Positions 18,000 through 27,427 of a stretch of DNA of 64,000 bases are shown in pieces. Within the stretch, counting starts at the first letter, position 1. The number at the start of each line of letters is the position of its first letter. The notes beneath the pieces were generated by a model. The model worked only from the letters and a program-made list of their open reading frames with translations, did not search any database and had not been told where the DNA came from. Origin of the DNA: Gordoniibacillus kamchatkensis (GTDB lineage: Bacteria; Bacillota; Bacilli; Paenibacillales; NBRC-103111); contig NZ_JXAK01000007.1 of NCBI RefSeq assembly GCF_000829455.1, positions 82,533 through 146,532 of the forward strand. The letters run 5' to 3'. Both the position numbers and the translations under genes were made by a program.

Positions 18000-19796
18000 A
18001 TGCGATTTCTGCGAACCAGCGTACGCTACAAGCTTATTTGCTTACTGTTGATCTCCACCGTAATCCCCATTGCCGCATCGATATTCGTCACTTATTTCTA
18101 CACGAAAGAATCGATCAAGAACCGGACGATCCAGGAAAATACCCGGCTTATGTCCGAAGGCAAAACGAACATTTCCAATTTCCTGGAGGTCGTCAACAGC
18201 GCCTCCCTCGTCCTTTATTCCAATACCGCCCTCGGCGGCATATTGGCAAACGGCGTCACCGACAACAAGGAGCGCTCATACGTTTACACGGCGCTCCAGC
18301 TCGTTGCCCAGGCTGCGGAGAACATTCATCAGGTTTATCTTTATTTGGACAAAGACCCTGACGCCTACTTGATGTACAAGGGCAAATTTGCGAGCGGGCA
18401 GACGGACGCCTTGCGCAAAGAAACGGATATCGCCCCTTATGCCGCCAAAACGGTCCCGACGCATTGGAGCGACGATTACGGCATTCACTTAATGCCGCCG
18501 AACACGCCGGAGCTCGTCTTTTCCGTGTACCGCCCTCTGTACCGCGTGCCGACGCAGGAAAGAATCGGGTTTCTGGCGATTGACGTGCAGGTGGACGCCT
18601 TGCGCAAATTGTGCGCCCAATTGTACGATGCGAACAGCGAGAATATGTACATTTTGGACGGCGGCGGCACTGTCGTCTACGCTTCGGACGAAGCGGAAAT
18701 CGGGCAAAAGCCGGAGCAAGCCTGGATCCAAACCATTTTGGGCAGCACCGCTATTTCCGGCAGCCTGGAAAAAAGGCAATCCGGCTACGACGGCATCATT
18801 CTGTACGATAAAATCAAGCTGCCTTATTTGGATTGGACGCTCGTCAAGCGCATTCCCGGCCACTATTTGTACGCGCACGCCCGCAACCTGACGATGATCA
18901 ATACCGTCATCGCGGTGCTGTTCCTGTCCGTTGCGACCGCTGCCGTCCTGCTTGTCTCCATTCGGTTCACCAACCCGATCAAAAAGCTGATCCGCAGCAT
19001 CAACAAAATTCAGTCCGGCCAGCTGGAAGAACCGATCGATATTTCCCGCCAGGACGAATTCGGCTTGCTGGCCAGGCGGTTCCGGACGATGATGCATACG
19101 ATCAACGACTTGATTTTGCAGGAGTACAAGCTGAAGCTCGCCAACAAGACGAATCAGCTCAAGATGCTGCAGGCACAAATCAACCCGCATTTCATCAACA
19201 ACGCACTGCAGTCCATCGGCGCGTCCGCGCTGGACCATGACGCCCCCGAGGTGTACGGGCTCATCTCCTCGCTGGGCCAGATGATGCACTACAGCATGAA
19301 CATGAAGGAGACGATCGTGCCGCTTTCGCAGGAGCTCGAATACGTCAATCATTATTTGCTGCTGCAGCAGCAGCGCTTCGAACAGAAATTGAAGATCGAA
19401 TATGCGCTTGACGAGCGCGCGGGAGCGGTGCCCATACCGAAAATGATCGTTCAGCCGCTCGTCGAAAACTATTTCAAGCACGGATTTCATAAATGGCAGC
19501 ATACCGGCGTGCTGAAGATCGGCACACAGCTGCACGGCGGCTTGCTGCAAATCGTCATCGAAGACAACGGCAAAGGAATTTCGGAAGAAAGGCTTGCCGC
19601 CATCCGGAGCGAATTGTCTTCTCCGCATGACGAGCTTTCGGATGGCGGGGAGCGGATCGGACTGATGAACGTCATGTTCCGGCTCCGGCTTTATTACGGG
19701 GAGCAGGCGGCTCTGCAGCTCGAAGACTGCCGGCCGCACGGCCTGAAAATCACGATGACGCTGCCGATTTTGCAGCAGGGGGAGACAGCGGTATGA
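18000..19796 (+). CDS. Sensor histidine kinase (YesM-like)
   Basis: The 598-residue membrane kinase has a first helix near residues 10-30 (LICLLLISTVIPIAASIFV), a large extracellular sensor region, a second helix near 300-322 (VIAVLFLSVATAAVLLVSI), HAMP to about 375 and a His_kinase domain with INPHFINNALQ, H397. The N-box (QPLVENYFKHGF) and G-box (DNGKGISEE, GERIGLMNV) are intact. It presumably senses a carbohydrate-related signal and phosphorylates the regulator encoded next, which overlaps it by ATGA. AGGAGGAG lies about ten bases before the ATG at 18000; an out-of-frame ATG at 17996 is not used. Confidence 0.93.
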   Translation: MRFLRTSVRYKLICLLLISTVIPIAASIFVTYFYTKESIKNRTIQENTRLMSEGKTNISNFLEVVNSASLVLYSNTALGGILANGVTDNKERSYVYTALQLVAQAAENIHQVYLYLDKDPDAYLMYKGKFASGQTDALRKETDIAPYAAKTVPTHWSDDYGIHLMPPNTPELVFSVYRPLYRVPTQERIGFLAIDVQVDALRKLCAQLYDANSENMYILDGGGTVVYASDEAEIGQKPEQAWIQTILGSTAISGSLEKRQSGYDGIILYDKIKLPYLDWTLVKRIPGHYLYAHARNLTMINTVIAVLFLSVATAAVLLVSIRFTNPIKKLIRSINKIQSGQLEEPIDISRQDEFGLLARRFRTMMHTINDLILQEYKLKLANKTNQLKMLQAQINPHFINNALQSIGASALDHDAPEVYGLISSLGQMMHYSMNMKETIVPLSQELEYVNHYLLLQQQRFEQKLKIEYALDERAGAVPIPKMIVQPLVENYFKHGFHKWQHTGVLKIGTQLHGGLLQIVIEDNGKGISEERLAAIRSELSSPHDELSDGGERIGLMNVMFRLRLYYGEQAALQLEDCRPHGLKITMTLPILQQGETAV

Positions 19797-21418
19797 AAGC
19801 GCTTATCGTCGATGACGAAAACCATGTCCGCAAAACCGTTCGCCGGCTGATCGATTGGGAAGCGTTCGGTTTTCACGAAATTTTCGAAGCGGAGGACGGC
19901 TCGGCCGCAGTGGAAATCATTATGGAGCAGCGGCCCCAGCTTGTCATAACGGACATTATGATGCCGCTCACGTCAGGCATCGAGCTGATGGAATGGATCG
20001 AAACGAACAACGCCGATTGCAAGACGATCGTCATTAGCGGCTACAACGAATTCGAATTTGTGCGGCATACCGTTAGGTACGGCGGCATCGATTACTTGCT
20101 GAAGCCGATCGACCGGAGCCTTTTGCAGGAAGCGGTCGGCAAAGCTGCCGCCAGATGGCGCGAAAGCGCGCAGGAAAAGCTTCAGCTGCAAGCCAAGAGC
20201 ATCGAGGTGAACGAGCTGAAGCCGATGTACCGGGATAAGCTCCTGTCCCGTTTGCTTGCCGAGTCGGCTTCGGGCATCGCTCCTTCTCCGGGCGAGTCGT
20301 ATCTTCGGGAATTCGCCGAGCTTGCGGGCATTCGCTCGTGCCGGGTCGCCGTTCTCGATCTGAAGACGCTCAAGCAGCCGATCCGCGACAAATACGCGGA
20401 CAATATGGACTTGCTTTTCTTTTCGCTCCTGAATATCAGCAACGAATTTTTGCATCCGGCGCGGCGAGGGACCGCTTTTCGCAATTGGAACCATCCGGGC
20501 GAAATCGTGCTGCTGATCTGGGATGCGCCCGAAGCGGCTGCCGGCTGGCTGCGGCGCATTTCGGACGGAATCGGCCGCGTTCTGAAAGCCTCGGCCGAGT
20601 TCGGCATCGGCGCGGAGTGCGCTTTCCCTTCGGGCCTGCATCAGGCGTACGTGCAAGCGCAGGAAGCGCTGGCCAGGCGCAATTTGCTCGATCCCGCTTC
20701 CCGCATCCACGAATATTCGCCGTCGCTGCCGGCGCGGGCAAGCGCGCTTCGCTTCGGCAAATTCGAAGAACAAATTCGTCTCGCGGTCAGAAGCGGCAAC
20801 CCCGATCTGATCCGGGCTACCGTCGGCGAATGGTTTCAGCTCGTCGCCGCGATGGACCGCATCACGATGGAGCAGCTGAAAATGTGGTGGGACGAATACA
20901 ATGTGGCGAAGACGGGCTGGGTCGAAGATTTTCTGCAGGAATATAACGAAGCGCCGCGCATGCCGGTGGAAGACAGCCCGTTCGTCGTCCCTTTGGAAGA
21001 AGACGGACGCTTGTCGTTATCGCAGCTGCAGCAGCAATTGACGAGCCGCCTCGTCAAGCTTTCGCAAGCGCTGGCGTCGCTGCAAGATCAGGCGCTCAGC
21101 CACAACCCGATGCGCGAAATCGCGCGTTATATCGAGGCGAACTATACGAAAGACATTACTTTGCAAGACATATCCGCCAAATTCCACTTGAACCGGGAGT
21201 ACATTTCCCGCAAATTCAAGCGCGAGTTTCAAGAAACGCTGATCGATTTCGTCAACCGGATTCGTATCGAGAAGTCGAAAATGCTGCTTCAGAGCCCTCA
21301 CCTCAAAATCGCGCAGGTGGCGCAAATGGTCGGCTACAAGGACGAAAAATATTTCAGCCGCGTGTTCAAAAAAGTGGAGCGGATGTCGCCCAACGAGTTC
21401 CGCAAAAGCACGCAATAA
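19793..21418 (+). CDS. Response regulator, receiver plus AraC-type DNA-binding domain (YesN-like)
   Basis: The receiver domain shows D7-D8, phospho-acceptor D54 (VITDIMMPL), S/T in IVISGYNEF and K in YLLKPIDRS. A long linker follows, and the AraC-type helix-turn-helix pair occupies about residues 440-538 (TLQDISAKFHLNREYISRKF and IAQVAQMVGYKDEKYFSRVF). The ATG overlaps the kinase stop (ATGA), so the two are translationally coupled. It likely activates the divergent sugar transport operon through the two 26-bp motifs. The gene ends just before a bidirectional terminator. Confidence 0.93.
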   Translation: MKALIVDDENHVRKTVRRLIDWEAFGFHEIFEAEDGSAAVEIIMEQRPQLVITDIMMPLTSGIELMEWIETNNADCKTIVISGYNEFEFVRHTVRYGGIDYLLKPIDRSLLQEAVGKAAARWRESAQEKLQLQAKSIEVNELKPMYRDKLLSRLLAESASGIAPSPGESYLREFAELAGIRSCRVAVLDLKTLKQPIRDKYADNMDLLFFSLLNISNEFLHPARRGTAFRNWNHPGEIVLLIWDAPEAAAGWLRRISDGIGRVLKASAEFGIGAECAFPSGLHQAYVQAQEALARRNLLDPASRIHEYSPSLPARASALRFGKFEEQIRLAVRSGNPDLIRATVGEWFQLVAAMDRITMEQLKMWWDEYNVAKTGWVEDFLQEYNEAPRMPVEDSPFVVPLEEDGRLSLSQLQQQLTSRLVKLSQALASLQDQALSHNPMREIARYIEANYTKDITLQDISAKFHLNREYISRKFKREFQETLIDFVNRIRIEKSKMLLQSPHLKIAQVAQMVGYKDEKYFSRVFKKVERMSPNEFRKSTQ

Positions 21419-21434
21419 CGGAATGGAAATAGAA

Positions 21435-21463
21435 AAAAAGACGGAGCGCACGCCCGTCTTTTT
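21435..21463. terminator. Bidirectional terminator between the regulator gene and metQ
   Basis: AAAAAGACGG (21435-21444) pairs with CCGTCTTTTT (21454-21463), giving A/T runs on both sides. It serves the regulator gene on the plus strand and metQ on the minus strand. Confidence 0.8.
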
Positions 21464-21476
21464 CAATTTTATACGA

Positions 21477-22319
21477 TTAGAACGCCGGCACGACCGCGCC
21501 TTTGTACTTGTCTTCGATGAACTTTTTCACTTCCGGGCTGTTCAGCGCTTTGGCCAGCTTCTGCATCGCTTCGCTGTCTTTGTTGTCCGGGCGGGCGACG
21601 AGAATGTTGACGTACGGCGAGTTGCTGTCTTCAATGAACAGCGCGTCCTTCGTCGGGACGAGGTTCGCCTGCAGCGCATAGTTCGTGTTGATCAGCGCAA
21701 GGTCGACGTCGTCCAGCGTACGCGGCAGCATGGCGGCTTCAAGCTCTTTGATTTTGAGGTTTTTCTTGTTTTCGACGATATCCTTCACCGTGCCGCTGAC
21801 GCCGACGCCGTCCTTCAGCTTGATCAGGCCGTTCTTCGCGAGCAGCGCCAAGGCGCGGCCGCCGTTCGTCGCGTCGTTCGGGATGGCGACGGTGGCGCCG
21901 TCCTTCAGCTCGCTGACGTTTTTGATTTTTTTGGAGTAAGCGCCGAACGGTTCGATATGAACGCCGACGACTTTGACCAGATTCATGTTGTTTTTCTTAT
22001 TGAAATCGTCCAGGTACGGCGTATGCTGGAAGAAGTTTGCGTCCAGCTGCTTCTCGTTGACCTGCACGTTCGGCTGTACGTAATCGGTGAACTCCTTCAC
22101 TTCCAGGTTGACTCCCTGTTCCTTGAGCATCGGTTTGACGAAGTTCAAAATTTCCGCATGCGGCGCCGGGCTTGCACCTACCTTGAGCGTTACTTCCTTG
22201 CCCGCTGCCGGAGCGCTCGGCGTTGCCGGTGCGGATGCGGACGGGCCCCCCGCCGCAGGCTTTTGTCCGCAAGCGGTAAGGGCCAGCATGAGGGTGGCGG
22301 CTAAAATCAGTTTTTTCAT
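21477..22319 (-). CDS. metQ: Methionine ABC transporter substrate-binding lipoprotein MetQ
   Basis: The 280-residue NlpA/MetQ-family lipoprotein has a signal peptide MKKLILAATLMLALTAC with lipobox cysteine 17. Conserved landmarks are VGASPAPHAEIL, DYVQPNVQV, LDANFFQHTPYLDDF, IPNDATNGGRALALL and INTNYALQANL. It captures D- or L-methionine outside the membrane for MetNI. A GGGAGGAACC site precedes the ATG. It is the last gene of a metN-metI-metQ operon controlled by a SAM riboswitch. Confidence 0.96.
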   Translation of the reverse strand: MKKLILAATLMLALTACGQKPAAGGPSASAPATPSAPAAGKEVTLKVGASPAPHAEILNFVKPMLKEQGVNLEVKEFTDYVQPNVQVNEKQLDANFFQHTPYLDDFNKKNNMNLVKVVGVHIEPFGAYSKKIKNVSELKDGATVAIPNDATNGGRALALLAKNGLIKLKDGVGVSGTVKDIVENKKNLKIKELEAAMLPRTLDDVDLALINTNYALQANLVPTKDALFIEDSNSPYVNILVARPDNKDSEAMQKLAKALNSPEVKKFIEDKYKGAVVPAF

Positions 22320-22360
22320 CGTACGGTTCCTCCCTTGTTTTATATCTGCTATATATAAAG

Positions 22361-23020
22361 TCATCTGCGGCTGAATCGCTGGACAAGCTTGTCCCCGATC
22401 ATCTGCAGAATCTGGACGAGCGCGATGAGAATAACGACAGTGACGATCATCACTTCTTTCTCGAACCGCTGGTACCCGTAGCGAATGGCCAGGTCGCCGA
22501 GTCCGCCGCCGCCGATCAGGCCGGACATGGCGGTGTACGACACGAGCGTCACGGTCGTAATCGTAATGCCTGCGAGCAGACCCGGAAGCGACTCCGGCAG
22601 CAGCACTTTCCACACGATTTGGCGGTACGACGCGCCCATCGACTGGGCCGCTTCGATGACGCCGCGGTCCACTTCGCGCAGCGACGTTTCGACCAGGCGG
22701 GCGAAGAACGGCGCTGCGGCGATGACGAGCGGCGGAATCGAGCCCCGCACGCCGAGCGAAGTGCCGACGAGCAGCCGCGTCAGCGGGATGACGGCAATCA
22801 TCAGAATGACGAAAGGAAAAGAGCGCAACACGTTGATGACGAGCGAAACGGCGGCGTAAAACGGACGATTTTGCAATAAGGCGCCTTTCGACGTCAAATA
22901 CAGCACGATGCCAAGCGGCAACCCGACGAGAAACGTAAACAGAGCGGACAAGCCGAGCATATCGAGCGTATCCAGCGTCGCTTGGCCGATTTCCGGCCAG
23001 CTGACTTGGGAAAAATCCAA
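22361..23020 (-). CDS. metI: Methionine ABC transporter permease MetI
   Basis: The 219-residue permease has five hydrophobic segments and an EAA-type loop GVIEAAQSMGASYRQIVWKV near residue 140. Characteristic stretches are INVLRSFPFVILMIAVIPLT and YTAMSGLIGGGGLGDLAIRY. The start is a TTG with GGAGGTGGCGTAA in front, right at the metN stop codon, which implies coupled translation. It forms the channel with MetN as its ATPase. Confidence 0.95.
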   Translation of the reverse strand: MDFSQVSWPEIGQATLDTLDMLGLSALFTFLVGLPLGIVLYLTSKGALLQNRPFYAAVSLVINVLRSFPFVILMIAVIPLTRLLVGTSLGVRGSIPPLVIAAAPFFARLVETSLREVDRGVIEAAQSMGASYRQIVWKVLLPESLPGLLAGITITTVTLVSYTAMSGLIGGGGLGDLAIRYGYQRFEKEVMIVTVVILIALVQILQMIGDKLVQRFSRR

Positions 23021-24019
23021 TTACGCCACCTCCACGTCAAGTCCGTCCGCCCGCAGCGTTTCGATCGTCCGCTCGATGGCGGCGCCGTCGCCCTCCAGCT
23101 TGACGACAAGCTGGCCGTACGGAACTTGTTTTAGCTTCGATATCGTGCCTTGCAGGATCGAGAAGGTGACGCCGGTCGCTTGTACGGCTTTGGACAAAAT
23201 CGGCTCGTACGTCCGCTCCCCGAGGAACGTAATTTTCAGCAGGCGCGCCGCCAGGTCCGCCGCCGGCGGCAGCTCCACCGGATCGGACACTTGCTCGACG
23301 AATTCCAACGTCACCGGATGCTGCGGCTTCAGGAACACGTCCACGACTCGGCCTTGCTCGACCAGAGTCCCTTCGTGAATGACGGCAACGCGGTCGCAAA
23401 TCGAGCGGATGACGTGCATTTCATGAGTGATGAGCACGATCGTCAAGCCGAACCGCTCGTTGATGTCCAGCAGCAGGCTCAAAATCGAATTCGTCGTTTG
23501 CGGGTCGAGCGCCGACGTCGCCTCGTCGCACAGCAGCACTTGCGGGTCAGCCGCCAGCGCCCGCGCGATCCCGACCCGCTGCTTTTGCCCGCCCGACAGC
23601 TGGGACGGATATTTGAAGCGGTGTTCGGTCAGGCCGGTCAGCTCCAGCAGCTCGCTCACCTTGCGCCGGATGTCGGCCTTTGGCGTCTTCGCCAGTTTGA
23701 GCGGAAACGCGATATTGTCCTCCACCGTCGCCGACGAGAGCAAGTTGAAATGCTGAAAAATCATGCCGATCTTGCGCCGCTGCTCCTGCAGCTGCTTCGT
23801 ACCGAGTGCGGTCAAGTCGGTGCCGTCCACAATGACGCGGCCGCTTGTCGGTCGCTCCAGCAAATTGATGCTGCGCAGCAGCGTGCTTTTGCCTGCGCCG
23901 GAATGGCCGATCACGCCGAAAATTTCTCCTTTGGCGACGGCCAAATCAATGCCCGAGAGAGCGGTGACCCGCCGCGAGCCTGTATCGTAATGTTTGGTAA
24001 TGCCTTCAAGGCGTATCAA
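23021..24019 (-). CDS. metN: Methionine ABC transporter ATP-binding protein MetN
   Basis: Walker A GHSGAGKST, Q-loop IFQHFNLLSS, signature SGGQKQR, Walker B VLLCDEATSALDP and the switch LITHEMHVIR are all present. The C-terminal NIL regulatory domain (ITFLGERTYEPILS, VKLEGDGAAIERTIE) follows, as in methionine importers with trans-inhibition. The start is taken as a TTG at 24019 (MIRLEGITKHYD) with GGGGGTGA five bases upstream. A longer frame starting at 24088 would translate through the riboswitch terminator hairpin, so it is rejected. Confidence 0.93.
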   Translation of the reverse strand: MIRLEGITKHYDTGSRRVTALSGIDLAVAKGEIFGVIGHSGAGKSTLLRSINLLERPTSGRVIVDGTDLTALGTKQLQEQRRKIGMIFQHFNLLSSATVEDNIAFPLKLAKTPKADIRRKVSELLELTGLTEHRFKYPSQLSGGQKQRVGIARALAADPQVLLCDEATSALDPQTTNSILSLLLDINERFGLTIVLITHEMHVIRSICDRVAVIHEGTLVEQGRVVDVFLKPQHPVTLEFVEQVSDPVELPPAADLAARLLKITFLGERTYEPILSKAVQATGVTFSILQGTISKLKQVPYGQLVVKLEGDGAAIERTIETLRADGLDVEVA

Positions 24020-24040
24020 CCATATCACCCCCGGTGTGTA

Positions 24041-24082
24041 AAAATGAAGAACCCCTTTTTGTCTGAAGACAAAAAGGGGTTT
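24041..24082 (-). terminator. SAM-riboswitch expression-platform terminator
   Basis: A 15-bp hairpin (AACCCCTTTTTGTCT at 24050-24064 with AGACAAAAAGGGGTT at 24067-24081) is followed on the minus strand by TTCATTTTT. It lies between the aptamer and the metN start and should form when SAM is bound. Confidence 0.9.
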
Positions 24083-24110
24083 GAGCATCGCTAAGCTATA
24101 TCGAATGTCG

Positions 24111-24222
24111 TACCCTTCTCATCTTTCAGTAATCGCCGATGCGATTCTGAAGGAATTGGCACCAGGTGAACCGGTTGCCGGGCTTCATAGGGCCTTGTCC
24201 CTCCGCCGCTCTTGATAAGAAG
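24111..24222 (-). promoter_or_regulatory. SAM-I (S-box) riboswitch aptamer upstream of metNIQ
   Basis: The minus strand reads CTTATCAAGAGCGGCGGAGG, then GACAAGGCCCTATGAAGCCC, GGCAACC, a GGTGCCAATTCC element and GATGAGAAGG. This is the conserved order of the S-box family. The leader is followed by a strong intrinsic terminator, so methionine uptake should be shut off by premature termination when S-adenosylmethionine is plentiful. Confidence 0.96.
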
Positions 24223-24261
24223 ATCCGTGTAAGCATATGAAATTGTAAATGAACAAAAGTA

Positions 24262-24290
24262 AGTATACGGCCACGTACCGGGGAAGTCAA
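24262..24290 (-). promoter_or_regulatory. Sigma-A promoter of the metNIQ leader
   Basis: TTGACT (24285-24290) and TATACT (24262-24267) on the minus strand are separated by exactly 17 bases. Transcription would start about 35 bases before the riboswitch. Confidence 0.85.
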
Positions 24291-24309
24291 TACTTTTTTG
24301 ACCTGTTGG

Positions 24310-25317
24310 TTAATTCATCGGGAGCGACGACTGATAAGCGCCTATGATTCGGTCCATCAGCGCGTTCCATTCGGCGTCGACGGTGCATTTGCCGGGATGC
24401 GCCTCGAATGAGCGCACCGAACGTTCGATTCCTTGCTGGAAGCGGACCGTCGCGGTGAATCCGGGTGCGAAGCTCTTGATTTTGCTGTTGTCGAAAACGA
24501 CGCTAACCGCCTTGTCTCCAAGCAGGCCGCCGATATGGTCGGGCGACAACGCGCCGATGAATTCGCTCGAAATATGGACCAGCTTCGGCTCCACTCCGGC
24601 CGCTTTGCCGATCGCGCGGTAAATTTGGTTCCAATCGAGCACTTCGTCGGACGTAATATGAAACGCGTGGCCGATCGCGTTCATGTTGCCGAGCAGCGGC
24701 ACGAACCCTTTGGCAAAATCGGTATTGTGCGTCATCGTCCATAGCGACGTTCCGTCGCCGTGGACGATAATCGGCTTGCCGGCGCGCATCCGGTCTACGA
24801 GCGACCAAGGGTGCCGCCAGCTGTTGAGCGACGCCGGGATGCTCGTGTCGCCGTACGTATAAGACGGGCGGACGATCGTAACCGGGAACCCGTCGTTCCT
24901 GTACGCGTCCAGCAGCACATTTTCGCAGGCGATTTTGTCGCGGGAATATGGCCAATACGGGTTGGCGAGCGGAGTCGATTCGGTAATCCGATAATGCGTC
25001 GCAGGCTTCTGGTATACGGAAGCGGAGCTGATGAACACGTACTGGCCGGTCTTCCCCCGCAGCAGCTCGATGTTCGGCTGCACTTGCTCGGGAGTGTACG
25101 AAATCCAATCGACTACGGCATCGAACGATTCGCCGCGCAGCGCTTCGGCCGCAGCCGCCGTATCGCGAATATCGCCGCGGATCAGCCTTACGCCGTCAGG
25201 GATCGCCTCCTGCCGCTGGCCGCGGTTGAACAGCACCAGCTCGATGCCCGTTTCGACCGCCAGCTTCGATACCGCTTCGCTAATGATGCCGGTACCGCCG
25301 ATAAACAACACCTTCAT
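24310..25317 (-). CDS. NAD-dependent epimerase/dehydratase family protein
   Basis: The extended short-chain dehydrogenase fold opens with MKVLFIGGTGIISEAVSKLA, the GxxGxxG-type dinucleotide site. ISSASVYQK and later residues around YSRDKIACENVLL supply the catalytic serine and the YxxxK pair (in this protein YSRDK). The protein is about 335 residues, typical for sugar epimerases. AGGAGGGTGG precedes the ATG at 25317. It lies 22 bp downstream of a TIM-barrel sugar isomerase gene, so a shared role in sugar modification is likely, but the substrate is unknown. Confidence 0.87.
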   Translation of the reverse strand: MKVLFIGGTGIISEAVSKLAVETGIELVLFNRGQRQEAIPDGVRLIRGDIRDTAAAAEALRGESFDAVVDWISYTPEQVQPNIELLRGKTGQYVFISSASVYQKPATHYRITESTPLANPYWPYSRDKIACENVLLDAYRNDGFPVTIVRPSYTYGDTSIPASLNSWRHPWSLVDRMRAGKPIIVHGDGTSLWTMTHNTDFAKGFVPLLGNMNAIGHAFHITSDEVLDWNQIYRAIGKAAGVEPKLVHISSEFIGALSPDHIGGLLGDKAVSVVFDNSKIKSFAPGFTATVRFQQGIERSVRSFEAHPGKCTVDAEWNALMDRIIGAYQSSLPMN

Positions 25318-25339
25318 CGGCTTCCACCCTCCTGTCAAC

Positions 25340-26167
25340 TCATAAATACGGTTCAACGAGCTCTCTCACGCGCTCGATGCCCGCCCACATGTCGCCGGGA
25401 CCGTCGTATACGAGCGTGATCGGCCCTTCGTAGCCGCTCTGCCTGACGACATCCATGCAGCTCCGGAATTCCTCGGCGTCGGGCAAGCCGCTGCCGTCCG
25501 TCATCGCTTTGGCATGGATCGACTCGCTTCGCGGTACAGTGCGGGAGAGCTCCTGCAGCTTGGCGGGGCCTTTGAAATTGCCGAAATCCGACGTTAGTCC
25601 GAGTTCCCCGCCGCACGCATCAAGCAGGGCCAGGCAATTGTCGGCCGTTGAGGTGAGCGGATGAAAATTTTCAGTGACGACTTTCACGTTCTTGTCCCGC
25701 GCATAATCGACAAGCCGCTGCAGCTGGGCTGCCGCCAAGGCGACGGCTTCCCGGCTCGCCGGATCGGCGTCCCCGCCGATAATGCGGATTCGCTCGGCTC
25801 CGGCGGCGGAGGCGACGTCGATCCAGCCTTTCATCCATTCGATATCCGCCTCCCGGCGCCGCTCGTCCGGGTTCGTAATGTCGCCGTAGTCGGCAAGCAG
25901 CGTGTAAAACCGTATGCCCGCCCGCTCCACGGCGCCGCGCAGCTCCCGCAAATACGATTCGCTCGTATCCGGAAAATGAAAATGGCACACTTCCATAGCG
26001 GCGAAGCCTCTGCTCATTAGCACGCCGGGAAGCTCGAGCAGAGATACGGTTTGCGGCTGCTCGTCGACAACGGTCGCATGCGCGCCCCGCTCTTCGTCCC
26101 ACTTCGTCCAGCGCATCGGACCGAGATTCCGGTGCAAGCTCCATGTCGTCAGCGACAAATAAGGCAC
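25340..26167 (-). CDS. Sugar phosphate isomerase/epimerase (TIM barrel)
   Basis: The product of about 275 residues has the xylose-isomerase-like barrel: PYLSLTTWSLHRNLG at the start, AAMEVCHFHFPDTSE, RIRIIGGDADP, VTENFHPLTSTADN, TSDFGNFKG and HAKAMTD, which place His, Glu and Asp metal ligands at strand ends. The GTG at 26167 has GGGAG eight bases upstream; a GTG at 26176 is too close to that site. It is followed by an NAD-dependent epimerase gene and preceded by an M24 peptidase gene 31 bp away. Confidence 0.87.
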   Translation of the reverse strand: MPYLSLTTWSLHRNLGPMRWTKWDEERGAHATVVDEQPQTVSLLELPGVLMSRGFAAMEVCHFHFPDTSESYLRELRGAVERAGIRFYTLLADYGDITNPDERRREADIEWMKGWIDVASAAGAERIRIIGGDADPASREAVALAAAQLQRLVDYARDKNVKVVTENFHPLTSTADNCLALLDACGGELGLTSDFGNFKGPAKLQELSRTVPRSESIHAKAMTDGSGLPDAEEFRSCMDVVRQSGYEGPITLVYDGPGDMWAGIERVRELVEPYL

Positions 26168-26198
26168 AGCAATCACTCTCCCTTTCCTGATTAAGATA

Positions 26199-27290
26199 CT
26201 ATACGCCGATCACCATCAGTTCTTTCGGAAAAGTTGTCAATACTTCCGCCCCGTTCCTGGTGACGAATACATTGTCCTCGATGCGGACGCCGCCGATCTC
26301 CGGCATATAAATGCCCGGCTCCGCGGTAAACGTCATCCCTTCCCGGACCGGATCGGCATTGTTCGCATGAATCGACGGATATTCATGGATTTCCAGACCG
26401 AAGCCGTGCCCGGCGCGGGTGATGAAATGCGGCCCGTAGCCTCTCTGCTCGATGACGCCGCGCGCCGCCAAATCGAGGCTGCCGAGCGGAACGCCCGGCC
26501 GCACCGCGGCGATCATCGCCAGGTTCGCCTGCAGCACGGCGTCGTAAATGTCCCGGCACTTGTCCCCGATATCGCCGACGGCGAACGTCCGGGTCAAGTC
26601 CGAGGCATAGCCGTCAATAAAGACGCCCGCGTCGAACAGCAGCAGGTCGCCCTCCCGAATCGGCTCCACCCCCGGCACGCCGTGCGGCAGTCCGGATTTG
26701 CGGCCGGTCAGCACCATCGTTTCGAACGACGGGCTGTCCGCGCCGAGCCGCTTCATGCGGTATTCCATTTCGGCGACGAGCTCGAGCTCGGTCACACCCG
26801 GTTTCACGAGAGCGATCGTATCGCGAAAGACGTCCTCGATGCAGCGGATGGCGCGCCTGATCACGGCGACTTCCCCGTCGCTTTTGACAACGCGCATCAA
26901 GGCGAGCTTCCCGTCCAAGCCGATCGCCTGCTTCGCGCCAGTCGCCTCCAGCAGCGCCCGGTAGCGCTTCACGTTCAGGTGTTCTTCCTGAAGGCCGATG
27001 CGGCTCATTCCGCTTCCCAAGTGCCGCTGCAGCACCTCGTAAGCATTTTGCGCATCGTCGTGGGCGTATATCGCCTTAACGCTGGACGTCTGCACCGCCT
27101 TCTCCCTGTCGAGCGCGGGCACGAACAGAAACGGCTCGCCGCCTTTCGGGCAGACGAAGGCCAAAAACCGCTCGTGCGGATCCGTCATAAAGCCGGTGAA
27201 ATAATAAATAAGCTTCGGCAGCGTAATCACAATCGCATCCAAAGCTTCTTGCTCCAGCAAGCTGTACAAGTTGTCGATACGAGCGTTCAT
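26199..27290 (-). CDS. M24 family aminopeptidase (Xaa-Pro peptidase-like)
   Basis: The 363-residue product has an N-terminal creatinase-like domain (MNARIDNLYSLLEQEALDAI, YYFTGFMTDPHERFLAF) and a pita-bread catalytic domain. The dinuclear metal ligands are visible: two Asp in DAGVFIDGYASDLTRTF, His in RAGHGFGLEIHE, Glu in TAEPGIY and Glu in GVRIEDN. It should cleave an N-terminal residue from peptides with proline at position 2, or a related amide. The ATG at 27290 is preferred; MSRP upstream is possible. Its link with the two sugar enzymes downstream is only positional. Confidence 0.9.
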   Translation of the reverse strand: MNARIDNLYSLLEQEALDAIVITLPKLIYYFTGFMTDPHERFLAFVCPKGGEPFLFVPALDREKAVQTSSVKAIYAHDDAQNAYEVLQRHLGSGMSRIGLQEEHLNVKRYRALLEATGAKQAIGLDGKLALMRVVKSDGEVAVIRRAIRCIEDVFRDTIALVKPGVTELELVAEMEYRMKRLGADSPSFETMVLTGRKSGLPHGVPGVEPIREGDLLLFDAGVFIDGYASDLTRTFAVGDIGDKCRDIYDAVLQANLAMIAAVRPGVPLGSLDLAARGVIEQRGYGPHFITRAGHGFGLEIHEYPSIHANNADPVREGMTFTAEPGIYMPEIGGVRIEDNVFVTRNGAEVLTTFPKELMVIGV

Positions 27291-27356
27291 CGGACGGCTC
27301 ATCCTTCCAAGAGGGATTACCCAGATTGTACCATATCGTACAGGCAGGTGCAGTAC

Positions 27357-27397
27357 AAAAAAACGATGGCGGACGGGCTGCGGTCCGCGCATCGTTT
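27357..27397 (-). terminator. Terminator at the end of the fermentation operon
   Basis: On the minus strand AAACGATGCGCGGAC pairs with GTCCGCCATCGTTT and is followed by a T-run (A run at 27357-27363 on the plus strand). The core is nearly identical to the terminator at 63293-63332. Confidence 0.85.
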
Positions 27398-27427
27398 GCG
27401 ATCGATCACGGTCAAGGGCGTGATTTC

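Noticed and set aside
24020..24088. N-terminal extension of MetN
   Set aside because: It would translate the riboswitch terminator hairpin; the TTG at 24019 has a proper ribosome binding site.
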